Positions 11,561-24,646 of a DNA stretch of 64,000 nt are shown here, one piece after another. Each line of letters begins with the position of its first letter. Position 1 is the first letter of the stretch. Source of the DNA: Pontederia crassipes (taxonomy: Eukaryota > Streptophyta > Magnoliopsida > Commelinales > Pontederiaceae); contig CM060183.1 in the NCBI GenBank assembly GCA_030549335.1, positions 23,448,552 through 23,512,551 of the forward strand. Reading direction: 5' to 3'. The translations under genes and the position numbers were made by a program. The notes beneath the pieces are model-generated. The model saw nothing but the letters and a program-made list of their open reading frames with translations. It did no database searches and was not told the origin of the DNA.

Positions 11561-14500
11561 ATTTTGCATAGTTATTCAAATTAGATAATTTTGAATTCTA
11601 TGAATAACTAATAGGATTCTCTACAACTTTGATATTTATGATTCATTCATAATTTAGTAAAATCATAGTCACTTATTTAATCAAAGTGTAGTGTATAAAG
11701 TTATCTCTTTTTCTTTAATTTTTTTCAACATTTTAACTTTAATCTTTCAAAGCTTGTATCATTAAAATATAATTTTATATATCATTAACGTCAAGCCTAA
11801 AAATGTTACAACAATTTTCATATTCCTTCAAATATTCCAGTATTTTTTTACAATTTTAGGAATTATTCAAAATATTTTAAATTTGTATTTAATTATTCCT
11901 TTACTTTTTAAATTGTGAATTTTTTAAATGCATGTCACGACTATTGTTTTGAATCGGCTTTGAGAAAATTAGTGATGAAAATACTAAATAATTCACACAA
12001 AAAGAGAAAAGGTAATGGTACGCCTTCGAATTGATCTATTAATTTCAAGAGTGAATAATATTTTCATAATTAATTAAAAACAAAAAAATAATGTCATGCA
12101 TTTGGAAGATGAGCATGACGAATATATCCTTACATTTTATTCTGCTATGTATCACTTTTCACCAAGTGTACACTTCCAGCCGTAGCCAAAATATTTAGTC
12201 CTCTAAATTAAGTATTCATTTTTTTTTTCTATATGAGACCCACCGTTGTTTAAGACTTCTGACACTCGACTAATTCAATGATCAAACGAAAGCGATATAA
12301 ATAAATTCTGATGAAAAATGATGATTCTGAAAATCAAATATGAACTACTAACACCAAACGATCACATAAATTAAGTATTCATTTATAATTATGTATTTTG
12401 GAGAAATTATTCTTGTTCGAGAGGGACAAACATTTTGTTCACTCACGCAATTTATGTGATACAAGGTATGACAATAAGGAATTTAAGACCTTCTTGCACG
12501 TACTCGATAAAATAGCTATCTTTTTTTAAAAAATGTAGAAAAATATGGTAACTATAAAAATTAATATAATTATGAGTTCCATCCATGTAATAATTGTGTC
12601 AGATATAAATCATCCCTATTTATCCGAGTCTACAAAATTATAACAGCTGGCATTTATATTTTTCTAGGGTTGATGCAAAATTAACCATGCCTTGGATGTT
12701 TACATAAAATAGTTAATTGGATTTGGAATCCTCTCAACTCTTTGGACTGTTTGGTTGGGATTCCCCAAACACAAGGCTACGAGTTGGTTCCGTCTTTTTT
12801 ATGGACCGGATAGCTAACGCTAACGTGACCCTTTTTTTCTAATTTTTATTTTTCTTTTTTCTTTTCTTTTCTTATTTTTCTATTACGCATTTTTCTTATA
12901 AAATAATTTATTTATTAAATATAAAATATTATACTAAAGTATTAATATAAATTATTTATTTTTTATTATTTTAATAAAAAATTCATTAAATATAATTTAT
13001 TTTTAAAATGATTTTTTGTATTTAAATAATATTTTTAACAAAAAAATTTCATGAAAACTTTTAAATTTATACTTTTTTATTTTATTAATAATAATTATAC
13101 TTTATATTTATAATAACTATTTTTAACTCAAACATTCATTAAAAATTAATTCATCTCATCTATGTTTTTATCACATTCATTATGTTTCACTTCATTTAAA
13201 TACATTTTGAATTAATCTATTAATTTAATTATTTACGAGAAAATTATGATTTCATTTTCAAATGCAACATTTATGAGGGACAAAAATACGTGGGAGAAGT
13301 TATCTCCATCAGTTTCATTGAGGTAGCTATTAATGCGGAGGTTGATGTAACATAAATTAATAGTATCGTAAAAAAAAGGTGGTATAAACAGCCGCAACAA
13401 TTATTTTATTCTGCTCATGATTCCTAGATTGCTCTGACAGAATCATTTACGTGCCTCCACTGACATATTCATCAAAGTCTGATCGTTTTACTTATTTGTG
13501 TGACAAGTATTTATTAGGCAACTCAGAGTTTAAAACATTTTTTTATTTATCAAAGAGAAATAACATAACATAACCTTAGAATGTGCAAATCAGTGAAGTA
13601 GGCATAAGTATAATTAATTGACAACATATCACCATTTAACTAATTATTGTTGGATAACTTGTATAATAAAGAATGTTTACTAATGTACTGGGGTGATACT
13701 AAAGAATACAAATTGAAAATAAGGATGGATTTTGTAACTAAAGGTCAAATAATGAAATAAATGGTGTTGAAGTTAGTATTATCAACACTCCTATAATCCT
13801 ATTATACATGAATCTTTAGTCCCCCTTGCAACTGCCACAAGAATTTTTTAGGTTAGACTATGTTTCACAAGATGTGTACAAACCACGGATGATGATATCT
13901 GAAAATAACTCATGATGTTTCATTAATAAGTGAGAACTATCTTCGTGATGATGATAACAAATATAGAAGGTAAAGAAAGATGATAAATTATAAGAGGAGC
14001 TACTTAATGAATGCTAAAGAAAGCATTGATAGCATGTTTCATGTAAGTTGAATGATAATGCATATTTTATATGTTATTAGGGTTACCATATATACTGAGT
14101 TTATAGGTTACCAAGAATTTTCTCCTTCGTATTTGAATCCATGCATGATGATTCCATGATGTGTCTTATGTTTCAGATTGATTGCACATGAATAAATACC
14201 CAACAATTTGATACTATTATGTAAAGATGATATATAATGTGAGCTCATACTCTATAAGTCCTACTATTTCATATTGGATCATTTTCATTATGGAAGAGTA
14301 GAAACAATTTATTCTAACATGCCATATTTTTATCATTTTTAATATATAAACAAGAAAGTAAATATTTAATTGAAAGTTTTAATTAACTATTTATTGCATC
14401 ATTGTTGCAACACAATAATTATTATTTTCGAAAGCAATATATCCCACAATCATTCTTCTTTTAATTTCATATTAGCTCGTTTGTTTAACTTTGAACTAAA

Positions 14501-15000
14501 ATTATATAAATATAATCATTTTTTATATTGTGATTAGGAATTATATATGCAGCTATTATAATACTATAATATATACAATGTAAAACTAATAATATATATC
14601 TTTGCATTATAATTTATTGATTAATAATTATATCTATTTTATTCTACTATTTCTTATTTTCTATTTAGCTGAACACCAACGAAATACTCCACAATTCTAG
14701 CAAAACAATGCAAGGGGAATATTATTATACAACACACTATTCTCAATTCAGGAGCACTAAAATAAATTCTCAAACCCAATGGGACCTGGGATTTATCATT
14801 ATCTTCGAAATAGAAAAGACGTGCGAGGAAATTGTTTGTGAATTGACTATTCTAGAGATAAAATTAATTTATCTGATACGCAGCGTCCACTAGATCCTTT
14901 TGGATATTGAGCTATTCTTTTCTCAAATTTGGTTAGAAAAGAACAAGGTATGGTGAAATAGAGAGCAAAACAATTACGGGAGCCTCGGAGGAGACGAGGA
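11561..15000. other. AT-rich intergenic DNA, nothing recognised
   Basis: Long AT-rich stretch (extreme at 12840-13150). I found no recognisable protein, RNA gene or paired transposon ends. Short frames such as 14708-14893 have no features of a gene. Confidence 0.55.
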
Positions 15001-15371
15001 TTAGCAATTTGTGTGGCTTACATGAAAAAAGTGCCTGGATCAGCAACAGTCCCCCGTTAACGGAGTTAATTAATGCAGTGGGTTCAACAAAAAAATTGAA
15101 AAAATTAAGTTGTGACTTTATTCAAAGATGCTTATTCACCACCAATTCCGCTTACCAGCGCAAGCTCCTCTTAAAACATCGAGTACTCACACAAGAGAGA
15201 GAGAGACAGAACGAAAGAGACGCTCAGCATAGCAACCTAGGAGTGGCACAAGTTCTCACGACAACATCAACTTTACATGTAAACGGTAGAAAAAGATATT
15301 TAGCACAAAATTGCAGAAATACGGTCACTTATCTACAATCAATAACGATTAACAAATGTAACTTAGTAATT
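15001..15371 (-). other. Downstream flank / probable 3' UTR of the F-box gene
   Basis: This region directly follows the F-box stop codon on the minus strand. It contains a GA-repeat patch (about 15195-15215) and no recognised gene. The poly(A) site cannot be placed with confidence. Confidence 0.4.
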
Positions 15372-16133
15372 TCATTTCCAATCCAGCATGTCTAAAAGCC
15401 ATAAGACCTCGTTCTCGGAGTTTGCAACATCACAGAAATCTATCTCGACGCAGAACACTTCAAAGGTATTGCTGATGCTGGTGGCCATAAATAGTAGCGA
15501 AACCCAAGCTCGAATTCCAGGAATGAATGGGTGTTTTGGTGCGAACACTAGGTAGTCATATGCCACTGCAAGGAAAGCATTAACATCAAAGTATTCAAAA
15601 GGGGCTTGATTCAGAAGGCATGCCATCTCATTTGTATCTCTGCGACTCACAAGAACAGTCACACAGATCGCGTCGCCTGATAATGAAAGGGTGAACCTTG
15701 GATCCACTTGCATTATCATTTTGTAGTCAGAATTATTCAAATGAGCCCTGAGAGTGTCAGGTGTGCCCGTGGGTGGGTTCTTTATACCTTTGTGGAGCAG
15801 ACTGCCAGAGACTGTTTCAGAGAATATCAATTTTTGTTCAGACCATATGTCAATGTAGAAATCCAAATCATTGAATGATAGCCTTGATGGAAGAAGCTTC
15901 TGTGGTTGTTGGCGTTTTGAAAAGGTTACAAAAAACTTGTAATAGCTTATGGCTGCGGGAGGTCTTCTAGAAATTGAAGGCCATTGCTTCTCACATATAC
16001 ACTTCCAGAAGTAATCATCCTTGGCAATGTCTCTCCATTGTCGGCATACCAACATGCAGGAAGTTAGATCTTTACCATCTAGCAATGGAAAGATATCCTT
16101 TAGCGCTTCACCATATAACCAATCTTTTGACAT
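15372..16133 (-). CDS. F-box protein (At5g39250-like), 253 aa
   Basis: A single uninterrupted exon encoding 253 residues. The F-box motif occupies about residues 4-48 (LKDIFPLLDGKDLTSCMLVC, then RQWRDIAKDDYFWKC), the part that binds a SKP1/ASK adaptor of an SCF ubiquitin ligase. The rest has no LRR or Kelch repeats but follows, from memory, the small plant F-box family typified by Arabidopsis At5g39250: the DIWSEQKLIFSE segment, PFIPGIRAWVSLLFM, and the end EEVLWLLDMLDWK-type tail (here NEVLWLLDMLDWK). The length equals that family's. The first ATG after a good splice acceptor is taken as start. A 5' UTR intron upstream is likely (see 16189-18176). The substrate is unknown. Identity as an F-box gene is sure; the orthology is inferred. 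Confidence 0.93.
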   Translation of the reverse strand: MSKDWLYGEALKDIFPLLDGKDLTSCMLVCRQWRDIAKDDYFWKCICEKQWPSISRRPPAAISYYKFFVTFSKRQQPQKLLPSRLSFNDLDFYIDIWSEQKLIFSETVSGSLLHKGIKNPPTGTPDTLRAHLNNSDYKMIMQVDPRFTLSLSGDAICVTVLVSRRDTNEMACLLNQAPFEYFDVNAFLAVAYDYLVFAPKHPFIPGIRAWVSLLFMATSISNTFEVFCVEIDFCDVANSENEVLWLLDMLDWK

Positions 16134-16188
16134 TTTGTTTTGCCAATATGTTCAGGGACGAATTATGACATAAGAACACCAATTTTCC

Positions 16189-18176
16189 CTGCAAAGCAAA
16201 AAAAAAAAATCGTAAACCAACTGATTGTAATCACTCCCAATAAACTAAAAGGTCATGATAGTATATCCTTGTACCCTGAAGAAAAATATATAATGTTGAC
16301 ATGTTTCTACTTAACCAACAAATCATTCTCAATTATATGTATAGAAGAACACCATCTCAACGTTTTCCTGAACGTTAAGCAGGAGAAATCATGATCACAA
16401 CAAGCTTAAAAAGCAAGACGATTTCATACAATATCAAGGGACCAAGACATTACATTTACTGGGAGCATTTGGTTTCAACGTCGTACGTGTATTTCTAGGG
16501 GAGAGCGGCTTTACATAGCAAACATAGTTTATTATGCAAATGCTATTATTCAAGAATTGCTAAGTAGATTGAGAGCTTGAATCTTGTTACATGTAACTGC
16601 ATGAAAAATATGTAAACCCTTGTTTTTAAACTAATAAAAATTACTAGATAACTACTACTCTAGGTGGTCATCCTCTCTCCCTTCAGAGACAATCAAGTCT
16701 ACAAGGACTAAATAAAAAGCGTTGATCACAAATAATTCAGCTATCAACTAGTTGTTCAAGCTCTCGCATAACCATGCCTCATGCTTTATTTACTATCAGT
16801 TTCTTCGAGACCAATATTACAAATAAATCAAGATCCATAACCTATGATGAGTATAGCATAGAGAATGCTCAAAGCACAGACATTAGAGTTCATATACCAA
16901 CAAATAAATGACTGACAAGATTAGTCGTTGATTGAATACTACGCCAACTTTGTTTTTCAAAACTAATAGAAAATGACAAATTAGTAGTGGATCACCACAT
17001 TTGTGATAGATGACATGAAGAAAGTGTGAGGGTATAAATTCCATAAAAATAGTCAAGGTTTCACAAGCCCAGGAAAAAGAATAATGGTTTTTTTTCTCCG
17101 TCCTCCTACCTTGAGGTCAATGGAAACTCCGCCTATGTTTTATAGCCGGTCCCAAGTTCGGATAAAGGAGGAGGGTTGTGTTAGGCCCCGACAGCCAGCG
17201 TAAAACTCTGTCGAATCGCATGAACATGGATCAACGAATATGAATGACGTCGTATGATCCATGTAGCCGACCCCACCTAGTGGGATAAGGCTTGGTTGTT
17301 GTTGTTGTTTGTTGTTGGGAGAAAAAGAACAATGTTAAATATCACGCTTTATTGCTTACTTGAGTAATGCAAGAACATAGCCTAGAAAGAAAAAAAAAAG
17401 CAAAAGTGCCTATTACTAATCGCAAGAAAGAACATGAAACGTATTACAAATGTTTGTTAGTAAGTATCATGATAACATTTATACAACGCAATTATAACTG
17501 AATTAAAGTTTTTTTTGGGCAAAAAAAAAAACAAAGCGCACAAGTTATCAACAGGATCCGCATGTCTCATTCATTTTTAATGCCGTCATTTTACAACATC
17601 GAGGAGGATCAAAATGAAGTGAGCCCAAAAAATGTTGATGGTTCGGAAACACCACCAGAATCTTGATATAGTGGTTTATAACACCATCAGGCATGAACTC
17701 GAAATGCAAAGAAGAATGTAACCAAACAAATTATTAGAATGAATTGAATACGAGTTTATTCAGAATCAAGGTTGACAAGCCCATAAATCAAGACTCCAAA
17801 AGGACGGGTGAACATGTAAAACATGAGGTAGACCGATTGTACTGAAATCACATTTAGAGATATCTATATATTAATTTCACAAAAGTAAAAAAAAAAATTA
17901 CGAATCATGATGCCTTGATCCAAGATAATGGATAAGTTAAAGCATAAGTCGTCAAAATAATAAATGATTTCTTACAACAATACAATTAAAACATGTGGAA
18001 TTTAAATAATAGTTAATGTTATGATGACAAATTACTTCATCATCGTGGAAATCTAGGCAGAATACTGAAAATTGGAAAAAATGGCAAACACAAAATCATG
18101 AACTCGTGTAGGGAGCGAAGGAAAGAAAATAGCATAGACTATTCCTCGTCGAGCAGAAGAGGAATCGTCCTCATAC
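16189..18176 (-). other. Predicted 5' UTR intron of the F-box gene
   Basis: On the minus strand a strong acceptor (a run of T, then GCTTTGCAG) ends at 16189, 55 bases before the F-box ATG. A fitting donor, CTG followed by GTATGAGG, lies at 18176. Between them is AT-rich sequence with the 234-bp RTE-related insertion at 17087-17320. The upstream exon would be 18177 to about 18330, a CT-rich leader on the minus strand. This is inferred from splice signals only; RNA reads would settle it. Confidence 0.55.
17087..17320 (+). mobile_element. Short RTE-LINE-related insertion (SINE-like) with (TTG)n tail
   Basis: Flanked by GAAAAAGAATAATG (17073-17086) and GAAAAAGAACAATG (17321-17334), a 14-bp duplication with one mismatch. 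The last 80 bases (CGTATGATCCATGTAGCCGA, CCCACCTAGTGGGATAAGGC, then TTG repeats) match the 3' end of the RTE LINE at 52065-53473. The first 150 bases (GTCCCAAGTTCGGATAAAGG and on) do not occur in that copy. It is therefore either an internally deleted RTE or a SINE-like partner using RTE machinery. It sits in the presumed F-box 5' UTR intron. Confidence 0.78.
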
Positions 18177-18329
18177 CAGCAGCAGAAGATGAATGGGGAA
18201 GGGTGCGAGAAGAGGGAGAGAGTCGAGAAGAGAGAAAACTAGCGAAGTGGCAACGCACGGCGGCAAGATCAGCGGACAACGGCGACCGACGAACCGCAGC
18301 GGCGACGGCAGCAGAGCGAACGGACTGGA

Positions 18330-18395
18330 GAGAACAATTGATTTTATCATTTTAGGGCTCGGGTTAATTGGGGGGCATTAATGTGGGACCCACCT
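18330..18395 (-). promoter_or_regulatory. Probable core promoter region of the F-box gene
   Basis: The minus strand shows GGTCCCAC (18383-18390), matching the GGNCCCAC site bound by class I TCP factors. It is followed by a telo-box-like GAGCCCTAA and a TATA-like GATAAAATC (near 18344-18352), just upstream of the CT-rich presumed leader exon. The assignment depends on the predicted intron. Confidence 0.4.
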
Positions 18396-18627
18396 GACCA
18401 AAGCCACACGCGTTGCATCCTTTACGCGCTGTCCATTCATCCTCTACAACTTGGAGGGCCATGCGATGCGACTCAGCCGGGGAGACTGAACTGAGGAGGA
18501 GAGCAAAATCATGATCTCACTGCACCAGCTTAGGGCGAGTTTGAATATCCACTAATTAATTAAGCATCATGATAAATTATTAATCAATTTTACATTCTAA
18601 TATTTAGTAAATGCTACTCCAAGAGCC

Positions 18628-19051
18628 CAGGGTGTTCAAGAGTCAGATCTCGACCGACTCGATCGATTTTGATCGGGTCAAATCACTCATCTTTAAATGA
18701 TTAGTTTGGATCGGATTCAATCAGATCAGATGATTGGGTAAGTGGTCGGATTATCCGACCATTAATGTTTCTTTTTTTCATTTTTTATATTATTTAATAT
18801 AAAAATAGTATATCATATTTATTTAAAAAGTATAAAATAATCTATTAAATATTATTTTACACATTTGAAATATTTTATTTTAATGTTTCTTATTTTTTGT
18901 ATCAAATATAAATTAAAAACTAAATAAAAATAAAAAAACTAAATTTTTTGGTCGAAAAATTTCGATCCGTACCCGACCCGACACATGGTTAAATTAGGTT
19001 GGGTCGGATTATCGAGTTCACGGGTTGACTCAACTTAGTGAATACTCCTAT
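18628..19051. mobile_element. hAT-type MITE (424 bp) with 8-bp duplication
   Basis: Exact CAAGAGCC flanks both sides (18620-18627 and 19052-19059). Termini are imperfect inverted repeats (CAGGGTGTTCA at left, TGAATACTCCTAT at right), related to the TAGGGGTGTTCA ends of the element at 57054. The subterminal part carries GGTCGGAT and CCGACC inverted motifs; the centre is AT-rich and non-coding. An 8-bp duplication with such ends fits a non-autonomous hAT element. Confidence 0.75.
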
Positions 19052-19426
19052 CAAGAGCCCCCCTATAATGCAAGGCCTCTAATTTATAAAAGTTAATAGT
19101 ATATTATGTAATTTATTATTTTCATAATATTAAGTTACTATAATTGGTCAATTATTGTCAAGTGTGTATGTTATTTTAATTTTAAAGTAACCTCATTTTC
19201 GTATCTCTATTAATTATGGAAACAAATCATATTAAATTTAAAATAATAAGAACTCTTTCAATTGGTTAATTCTTTTCACATTTTGATATGTTTTCGCTTT
19301 CAATAGACAATTAATATCCAAACTAAGATTGCTCACAAATCTCATTCTTTATCGATTGAAGAATTGCTCATTAAACTCTTTCACTCTTTGATTCTTGAAA
19401 ATCTATATTTTATATGATAGTGCACA

Positions 19427-20431
19427 CAAGGTTGTTAATATTACAAGTCAGTCTCAAGTTGAAGAATTTACAATGCAAAATCGAGCCAGTTCTTATCAAA
19501 TTTGAAAATAGAAGTAAATTCGGGTTGACTCACGAATTAACTCTTTAAACTCATTAAACTTTATTAACTCTTAAGAGTCTACTTGTAGGCTTGGATTAAA
19601 ATCAATATGAATATGATTGCTTCTCTCCTAAATATTATTCCTATCATAATAATTGAATTTCTTCATTCCTCTAATCACGGAAAATATTGTTATTATTAAG
19701 AAGTTAATTTTTTCGCAAAGTAGTTCAATCTTATATTTTCTCACTACAAGTAATTCAATGTTATACTTGCTTCTTGTATTAATTCATCCTTAATTGATCA
19801 TCTCTAGCTTATTGCCATGAGCATGCCTTGTCAATGGTAATCTTCTAGTCAAAATTTCTCCTTTTTGTATTTTACTTTATTTTCATAAATCTCAATTCAA
19901 CTATTCTATTCTTTTTCTTTTACATTTACTAAGGCCTACCTTCAAAATTGTCATGCAATCCAAGTTATTAACTTTTTTTTGTAAGATAGGTATAACCACA
20001 ACTTAGGATATTCATTCTTTTATTTCATAATTTATATTTTCGCGATACAAACTTTATTTATTTGTTTCTCAAATAACTCTTATTTTTAGAAGACAATTAT
20101 CATATATTTCATGAGCATCACATATTTTGTAATTGAACATATAGTTCAAATTGTTAAAATTTATTGCTTGTCATTTTTTTTGTTATATTATCCTATCATC
20201 TACTTGGACAATACTATATGCTATAAGCTTTTTTAATAAATTAAGTTAACATGCTCAGCATGACTAATTATTATATAGCAGATGTGTAAATGTGATAATG
20301 TTATTGACAATATTATAATTATTTTTTAATTAAATATATTTGGAACCTCTACGAATTTACGATACGACTCCACGCTACGAGTTTACGAAACTCAAACGAG
20401 TTTAGTTAGACTCTCGATATTGACAACCTTG
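19427..20431. mobile_element. Non-autonomous hAT-like element (1.0 kb)
   Basis: Left end CAAGGTTGTTAATA and right end TATTGACAACCTTG are 14-bp inverted repeats with one mismatch. The flanks are AGTGCACA (19419-19426) and AGTGAACA (20432-20439), an 8-bp duplication differing at one base. The interior is AT-rich with no transposase frame. Near the right end lies the motif-rich stretch CTACGAATTTACGATACGAC. The size and ends suggest a deletion derivative mobilised in trans. Confidence 0.72.
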
Positions 20432-20439
20432 AGTGAACA

Positions 20440-21357
20440 AATTTAATAGCCATCTGATTAGAAGGATGGATGAAGTATCCTACATTTTCACTCTCCTTTA
20501 TTTTCCAATAATAGACTTTCATATGTGAATCAAGCTTACTAATCCATCTCCACAATAGATGTCAACAAAATTATCATAAATGTCAATTTAAATCTTAAGA
20601 TTTTCATGACTTTATGACCTCAATCTTGATTTTTATATTAAATATCTTGTGTAAAATTTTAATACAATCTTAATTTTGATCACACGATTTTATAATCTTA
20701 TCTTATCTTACACGATGTCACATGGTTAATATAATTATTAAATACTAATAAAATATATTTATCATAGTTATTTTATATGAAGTTTAATAATTTATTTGTC
20801 TTAAGTATATTTTGAAATAAGAATTCATAAAAGTATAAGTTAATGAGGTTGAAACTAATATTGCAAATTTATAAAAGAATATTTATTATTTTTAAAATAT
20901 ATATTTTTAATTAATTAGTAGGATTTTCAATCTCACGAACCCTCTCAGATTTTATATAAGATTCTGTGTTATTACCTTGGTTGCCACCCTTCCATTGCGC
21001 TACCGTCAAACCGTTGCATGTAGGCCATGTCGTCCCATCGCAGTGGCAACCTAGGAAAGATCATTTCTAAATCAACTATCTTCACTTTGCATCCCATAAT
21101 TTCACCGTTATGACTTGGGACCATAATCAGCATGCCTTGCTTAGTGTAGTGCACAACTGCTACCGTGTGACGTATAATCTAGGTTATTTCCTCAAACCTT
21201 TCCGACAATTTTTTTAACGTTTGTCCCTAATTTTTAAATTCATTGTAGCATCCTCATAAACTATGCTGCAAATTTTACTTTAATTCATTCATTTCCATTA
21301 GTTAAGATGCGCTTAACATTCCTCGAAAACGAAAGATGCTTTAGAGGTACATTAATA

Positions 21358-21406
<49 letters not shown>

Positions 21407-24152
21407 GTTATGAATCGGAAATGTAGGAAACGAGAAATCTACGTGGCTTCACCTTTGAGCACAAATAATATATTTTCTTTCAATTAGCTATTCCTAGAGC
21501 TTGAGAATTTTTTTCCAATAAAAGAGTCGCAATATTTTGCAATTGCTTGTAAGTTGTCCACAAATCAATTTAATGAACTCCCTCTTAATGTTCTAAAGTC
21601 GAATTACTTTATCCAAAATTATATGCACAACTTATGGATTTTTTTTATTTCTTTATTGTCATTTTGATTCATATTTAGCTTGAGAACCTTTTTTTATCTT
21701 GATGTGGTTGCAACAAGAGAATAATAATAAAAAAATATATGAGAGGGATTGGGTACCAGGCTTTTTTTGTGGTGGGGGTGGGTGGGGATTGGGGGGTGGT
21801 TGAGATTTTGATCGATAATTATACCAAGCTTAACACTGTAATGTTTGTGGACTCCACTGTAATGATGATGATTTTAATATCACGTGTCCTTCGAAGTTGA
21901 TGGATCATTGTGACAAAGCTGGCAATACAAGACGCCGCCTCGGTTTGACCATTGAGTAATAGGCCAGTTGCTTCGGAGTTGATTTTATATTGAATCTTTG
22001 TAGTTCACGCCATTTTTTTGCAAAGGAAATATTATCTATTAAACTAAATGCTTATGACATCTTAGTACAAAATTTAGAGTAGTCCATAATTGGGAGGGGA
22101 TCTTTCCCAATGAATTGTTTTACAATTATTGGAGCTAGTTTATCCAACGCATCCAGATATCCTACGTAATATTTTTTAGAGATTGTTTGATTCATGAATA
22201 AAGTGGGGAATAGCTTCCTATTCTGATGAATATTACGAAACGAGTAGCGGATTAAGATTAAGTCGGTCAACGTACATTTTCTTTGAAATCATCTTAGAAC
22301 TCGCGATACCATTATTTTATTCTACAAAAAAACAAGATTTTTATTTCACAAAAAATAAAGAAATAAACATATTCTCACATTTTTCATCTTTTACCATTTC
22401 TTTTATTTTTTATAATTTAACCATATATTATTATTTAATTATTTTTATTATAATAACAATAATAAATGTCAATTAGTTATAATAAAATAATTTAATTATA
22501 AAATATAATATTTAAATGTTATTCTTTTCACATCAAAAAAAGAATACGAATATGATAAGAATATTATATTCTTCTAAATAACTTTTATTATTCTTCAAAA
22601 GTTATACTTTGTCCAAACGGCCAATGGCAGGTCGTAAGTCTTTTGTGTATTCTTGAATAGATTATGCAAGTCAGTATGAATGCAGATGTGGTTGAGTTGG
22701 TGGGTGACACAATTGTTGATGGCCTTGGGAGTTCCCAAACCTCCACTCCAAACATGAAAACACTCTCATGAGATTGAATGATAAATCCAGCACCTCAAAT
22801 CGTCTAAACGCATGAAGTATCCATTCGAATTGAGCAAAAACCGATCAAGGGGAAGAGGCTTCCACCAAAATTGTAGTGGATCTTGGGGACTAGGAGCGAG
22901 GAGCTTAAGGTGCGTTGTAAGCCTCATGGTCTAACATAACAATTACAACTTCTTCCCAAACAATGTATGTGGTTGCATATTTTGAGCAAAAATGGGTGCT
23001 ATTTCCTTGGTTCCATAATCTTTAGAGAAAAAACAAATAGTGATAAAAAAAGAGTTATAAGTCCTTTGATTAATTCATGCATCCTCCTGCATCTAGGAAC
23101 TCGATGGTCAAGAGATTTGGTGTTGGAACATGAATTTTGTTTTGGCCTCAAACAATGATCACAACTAATTAGTGCATAAGGACAGCTGAAGAACATGTGT
23201 ATTTATATCCAAAGCAAGATCATAAAGTTTGAAAAAAAAAACAATGGAGCTATTAAAGCAAGTAAGTAGATCCAAAGCAGGAATATAGTTTCCACAAGAA
23301 ATAATGAATTTTGGAGGGAACCAAAATTCATCACACTGTTTGCAAGAATTGTTCAACCGATAATGTTGGCAAAGCCTAAGATATTTTATAGATAAACCTA
23401 TTGATCGATTTAGCATTCGTTTTACCACGAGTATCTGTAATCTAAAATCACATATAATCATTGATTGAAATGTAGGCATAAATTTTAGATATTTTATCAC
23501 ATAAGATTGGGCCAAACAAGTTGATGTCATTTTCTAAACCATCACGGGTGTCTCTAGGATAATTGATGCATAGATTTCATGGAGGAAACCAATCAACCTA
23601 ATATCTCGACCACTTTGGTGTTCAACGGAGCATTGAATCCAACCAAATAGAGAGAGAATGTGTGGCGAGAAAAAAGTTAACTTGATATGTGCAGTAGTAT
23701 CACACATGACTAACTTGTACGTTTTATCCATTTTTAAATATCAGTTACATTTTTAAAAAAATTATATTTTTTTTACAAAAGTTCCAAGCATGATCTTTGC
23801 AAGAATATTGTTATAAAAGTGGAACTTTTAAAATATTAAAAAAATTACTCTCATTGTATCCTCTATTCCTTCTCAATCAAATTAGAAAGAAATAAAACCC
23901 TCTTAAATATAATACTTAACATTTCCTAACTCATGTATTAAAATTTATATAAAAAAACAATGAAATAAATTAACCTAACCTATCCTATACATTTATATTC
24001 AAGTATTATTTATATAAATAATTATGACACTTAATTCACTATCCTAATCTGTTTTTTACATTAAACTATCAAACAAAGTCTAAGATTTGTGAAACCATAA
24101 GAAAATGTGCACTTTTTTGGACATCGTTGTTATATACATTTGCCATTTTCCA

Positions 24153-24157
<5 letters not shown>
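20440..24157. other. AT-rich intergenic DNA, no recognised gene
   Basis: Contains an AT microsatellite (21362-21402) and short frames without recognised domains. An exon-like minus-strand frame at 20972-21154 ends exactly at a CAAG-GTAATA donor-like site, but its protein is not recognised. A homopurine/G-rich patch occurs at 21770-21800. No RNA gene seen. Confidence 0.5.
21362..21402. repeat. (TA)20 microsatellite
   Basis: Uninterrupted TA dinucleotide run. Confidence 0.97.

Positions 24158-24218
<61 letters not shown>
24158..24218. repeat. (TA)30 microsatellite
   Basis: Uninterrupted TA run of about 61 bases. Confidence 0.97.
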
Positions 24219-24221
<3 letters not shown>

Positions 24222-24519
24222 ACTTTGAAATAGCTTGATAAATAAAAGATGGGTTCTTATGAGATTTGGTTATATTCAGTTCAATCAACTGAATTGGATG
24301 GTGGAACTTTTTTCAAGTATAACAAGTGATCTTCGTTTAATATAAAATTTATAAGACAATACTTGGAACTTGAACTTTTATTCTTTTACAAGATAAACCG
24401 TAGTGTTAATTAATCCTGTAAATTCCTCTTCGTTATACATAACAACATTCATGTGCTTCCACATTCAAGTCAAAATCAAATGGTTGTAACACATCCTGAA
24501 CATTAAGTTATCTAATTTG

Positions 24520-24646
<127 letters not shown>

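Noticed and set aside
23165-23731. Two adjacent minus-strand frames of 121 and 65 codons
   Set aside because: Cys/Leu-rich AT-region frames without recognisable domain, splice structure or codon bias.
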